Assembly (NCBI GenBank): GCA_023420895.1
Contig: JAEZUY010000031.1
Span: forward strand, 1-15,047
Direction of reading: 5' to 3'
Length of the DNA: 15,047 nt
Origin: Bacillota bacterium
GTDB taxonomy: Bacteria; Bacillota; Clostridia; Tissierellales; Gottschalkiaceae
Part shown: one piece after another, positions 13,609-15,047 of the stretch
Numbering within the stretch: the first letter of the stretch is position 1
Layout: every line of letters begins with the position of its first letter
Made by a program: the position numbers and the translations under genes
Notes under the pieces: model-generated
The model's input: the letters and a program-made list of their open reading frames with translations, nothing else
Told to the model about the DNA's origin: nothing
Database searches by the model: none

Positions 13609-14938
13609 ATTTCTTTTCTTTATTCTCTTCAAGCGAATTCAGCGCTTTTCTTAAATCCTGAAGTGCTGTGTAGCTTGAAAGGATATAAGGTTTAGAATCT
13701 GTCCTGCTCTTAAGAAAATCAAGCGCTTCCGGTATTTCAGGCAGAACTATTATCTTAGCTTCGTCTATTCCTGCATATTTCAGTCTTACTGCAAGGTCAT
13801 AAGCTCTCATTCCTGAACATATGAACTTGTCGAGTCCTGAATCCCTGAATTTCTCAAAAGCCACATCCCATAGCCATGAAGTGTCTATACCGTCAGCCCA
13901 GTTGTTGTTCACCGCGAAGAAAACTGAGAATGACTCATCTCCCTGGTTGAGAATATGATTTACAGACTGATTCAGACCTGCAGGATTTTTAACAAGATTC
14001 AGGAATGTTCTGTATTCTCCCACATTGAACTCTTCCATTCTTCCGTCGCCGATTTTAAATTCACAAACAGCGTCTCTTATAGACTCATAGTCTATTCCTA
14101 TTTCTTCTGCAAGAGCTATAGCTCCAAGTGTATTGAATACGAAATACATATTGTCGTAATTAGATTTATATTCTTTGCCGTTCACTTTAAAACTCTTATT
14201 AGGCAAATCCACATCTGTTGCTGTATATTTAAGCTCAGGCGTTTTAAATCCGCAGTCACATTCGTAATTCCCTATCTGACTGTAGTGATAGTATTTGTAT
14301 TTAAGAACTGAATTGCAGTTCGGACACCATTTAGACTCTCTCACTTCTGTCTCATCAAAATAGCTGTATTCAGTCTCTTCGACTCCGTAGTATATCTTAG
14401 GATTTTCTGAAAGTCCTTCTCCTAAGCTGTGAACTAGCGGATCATTTCCGTTCAGAACGAGACATACCTCTTTATCTACTGCTCCCATTATCTTCTTTAT
14501 AAGAGTGTCTATTTCTCCGTGTCTGTCGAGCTGGTCTCTGAAAAAGTTTGTAACTGCAAGATGAGTCGGAGTCACAAGCTTAAAAAACTTCGGAATTGTA
14601 GACTCGTCTATCTCAAGAAGAAGAACATCGGCCTTCATCTTCATTCCAAGACCTGTTCCCTCTATGATTGCAGTCACAAGACCGTTCATCATATTTGCCC
14701 CTCTTGTATTATGGATTACTTTTTTCCCGGATTTTTCTATTATATCTGCAAGAAGATTTGCAGTAGAAGTCTTTCCGTTAGTTCCCGTAACCATGATTAT
14801 TTTATCAGGATACTTTATTTTCTGGAGAATTCCAGGTGAAATTTTTCTTGCAACGAGCCCTGGAAAACTTGAACCTCTGTTAAGCAGATTTCCGAAAAAA
14901 AGCGCCAGCTTTCCGGCTAAAAGTCCAATATATTTCAT
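13607..14938 (-). CDS. murT: Lipid II isoglutaminyl synthase Mur ligase-like subunit MurT
   Basis: MurT activates the alpha-carboxyl of D-Glu in lipid II with ATP and uses ammonia from GatD to make D-isoglutamine. This modification is needed for efficient cross-linking and is typical of many Gram-positives. The 443 residues match the family. They include VTGTNGKTST (50-59, ATP loop), LLLEIDEST (107-115), TNFFRDQLDRHGE (130-142) and LNGNDPL (162-168). A zinc-ribbon-like insert follows (C205, C208, C227, C229), then the DUF1727-type C-terminal domain with LVKNPAGLNQ (315-324) and NNNWADGIDTSWLWD (344-358), whose Asp is thought to complete the GatD triad. The second cysteine pair is C-x-C rather than C-x2-C. 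AAGGAG lies 7 bases before the ATG, and an extended -10 promoter lies upstream. It is cotranscribed with gatD. Confidence 0.96.
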   Translation of the reverse strand: MKYIGLLAGKLALFFGNLLNRGSSFPGLVARKISPGILQKIKYPDKIIMVTGTNGKTSTANLLADIIEKSGKKVIHNTRGANMMNGLVTAIIEGTGLGMKMKADVLLLEIDESTIPKFFKLVTPTHLAVTNFFRDQLDRHGEIDTLIKKIMGAVDKEVCLVLNGNDPLVHSLGEGLSENPKIYYGVEETEYSYFDETEVRESKWCPNCNSVLKYKYYHYSQIGNYECDCGFKTPELKYTATDVDLPNKSFKVNGKEYKSNYDNMYFVFNTLGAIALAEEIGIDYESIRDAVCEFKIGDGRMEEFNVGEYRTFLNLVKNPAGLNQSVNHILNQGDESFSVFFAVNNNWADGIDTSWLWDVAFEKFRDSGLDKFICSGMRAYDLAVRLKYAGIDEAKIIVLPEIPEALDFLKSRTDSKPYILSSYTALQDLRKALNSLEENKEKK

Positions 14939-14989
14939 AAATAATACTCCTTATCTCTCTATTTCATATAAACTGATTTTCACTTCAAT

Positions 14990-14998
14990 ATTATATCA
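14990..14998 (-). promoter_or_regulatory. Extended -10 promoter for murT-gatD
   Basis: The reverse strand reads TGATATAAT, a perfect extended -10, about 52 bases before the murT ATG. No convincing -35 is present. The 12 bases around it closely match the promoter of the LCP gene (620-628). The 50 bases further right to the window edge are AT-rich and show no gene. Confidence 0.55.
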
Positions 14999-15047
14999 TA
15001 TCTTAACCGCGCTTATTACAGCATAGGATTAAAAAAAATATTTTTTT

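Overview
The window is AT-rich, densely coded DNA with mostly AGA arginine and ATA/ATT isoleucine codons, strong GGAG-type ribosome binding sites, a class B sortase, and the MurT/GatD lipid II amidation pair. It also carries an endonuclease-type MutL, the kind found where MutH is absent. Together these point to a low-GC Gram-positive bacterium (Bacillota), most likely an anaerobe of the Clostridia/Tissierellia kind. No rRNA, tRNA, CRISPR array, insertion sequence or phage gene was seen, so the genus cannot be fixed from this window.

Most genes are on the minus strand. Read in that direction from the right edge they are: murT-gatD (peptidoglycan amidation, 14938 to 12873), mutS (12744 to 9934), a plus-strand island of two small membrane protein genes (8619 to 9827), a 664-residue secreted repeat protein (8310 to 6316), a class B sortase (6241 to 5414), mutL (5383 to 3272), miaA (3200 to 2247), a YjbQ/UPF0047 gene (2102 to 1704), a short-chain dehydrogenase (1592 to 774), and the 5' two-thirds or so of a LytR-CpsA-Psr (LCP) gene that runs off the left edge (578 to 1).

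The housekeeping core is the repair and tRNA-modification set mutS / mutL-miaA. In many Bacillota mutS and mutL are neighbours; here they are separated by about 4.5 kb of cell-surface genes. The surface protein has its own near-consensus sigma-A promoter and a terminator just after its stop. The sortase follows only about 40 bases beyond that terminator and is then tightly linked to mutL and miaA. The surface protein ends in a membrane anchor with an unusual SPGTN candidate sorting motif, so it is a natural candidate substrate of the adjacent sortase.

The least explained part is the plus-strand pair at 8619-9827. These are two unrecognised membrane-anchored proteins with different N-termini but a shared extracytoplasmic pattern (W-x3-FQ-x2-C-x2-L-x-E-x4-IK, then PEAY). 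They look like tandem diverged paralogues of an undescribed family. Cell-envelope functions (LCP transferase, sortase and substrate, MurT/GatD, membrane pair) surround the repair genes on both sides.
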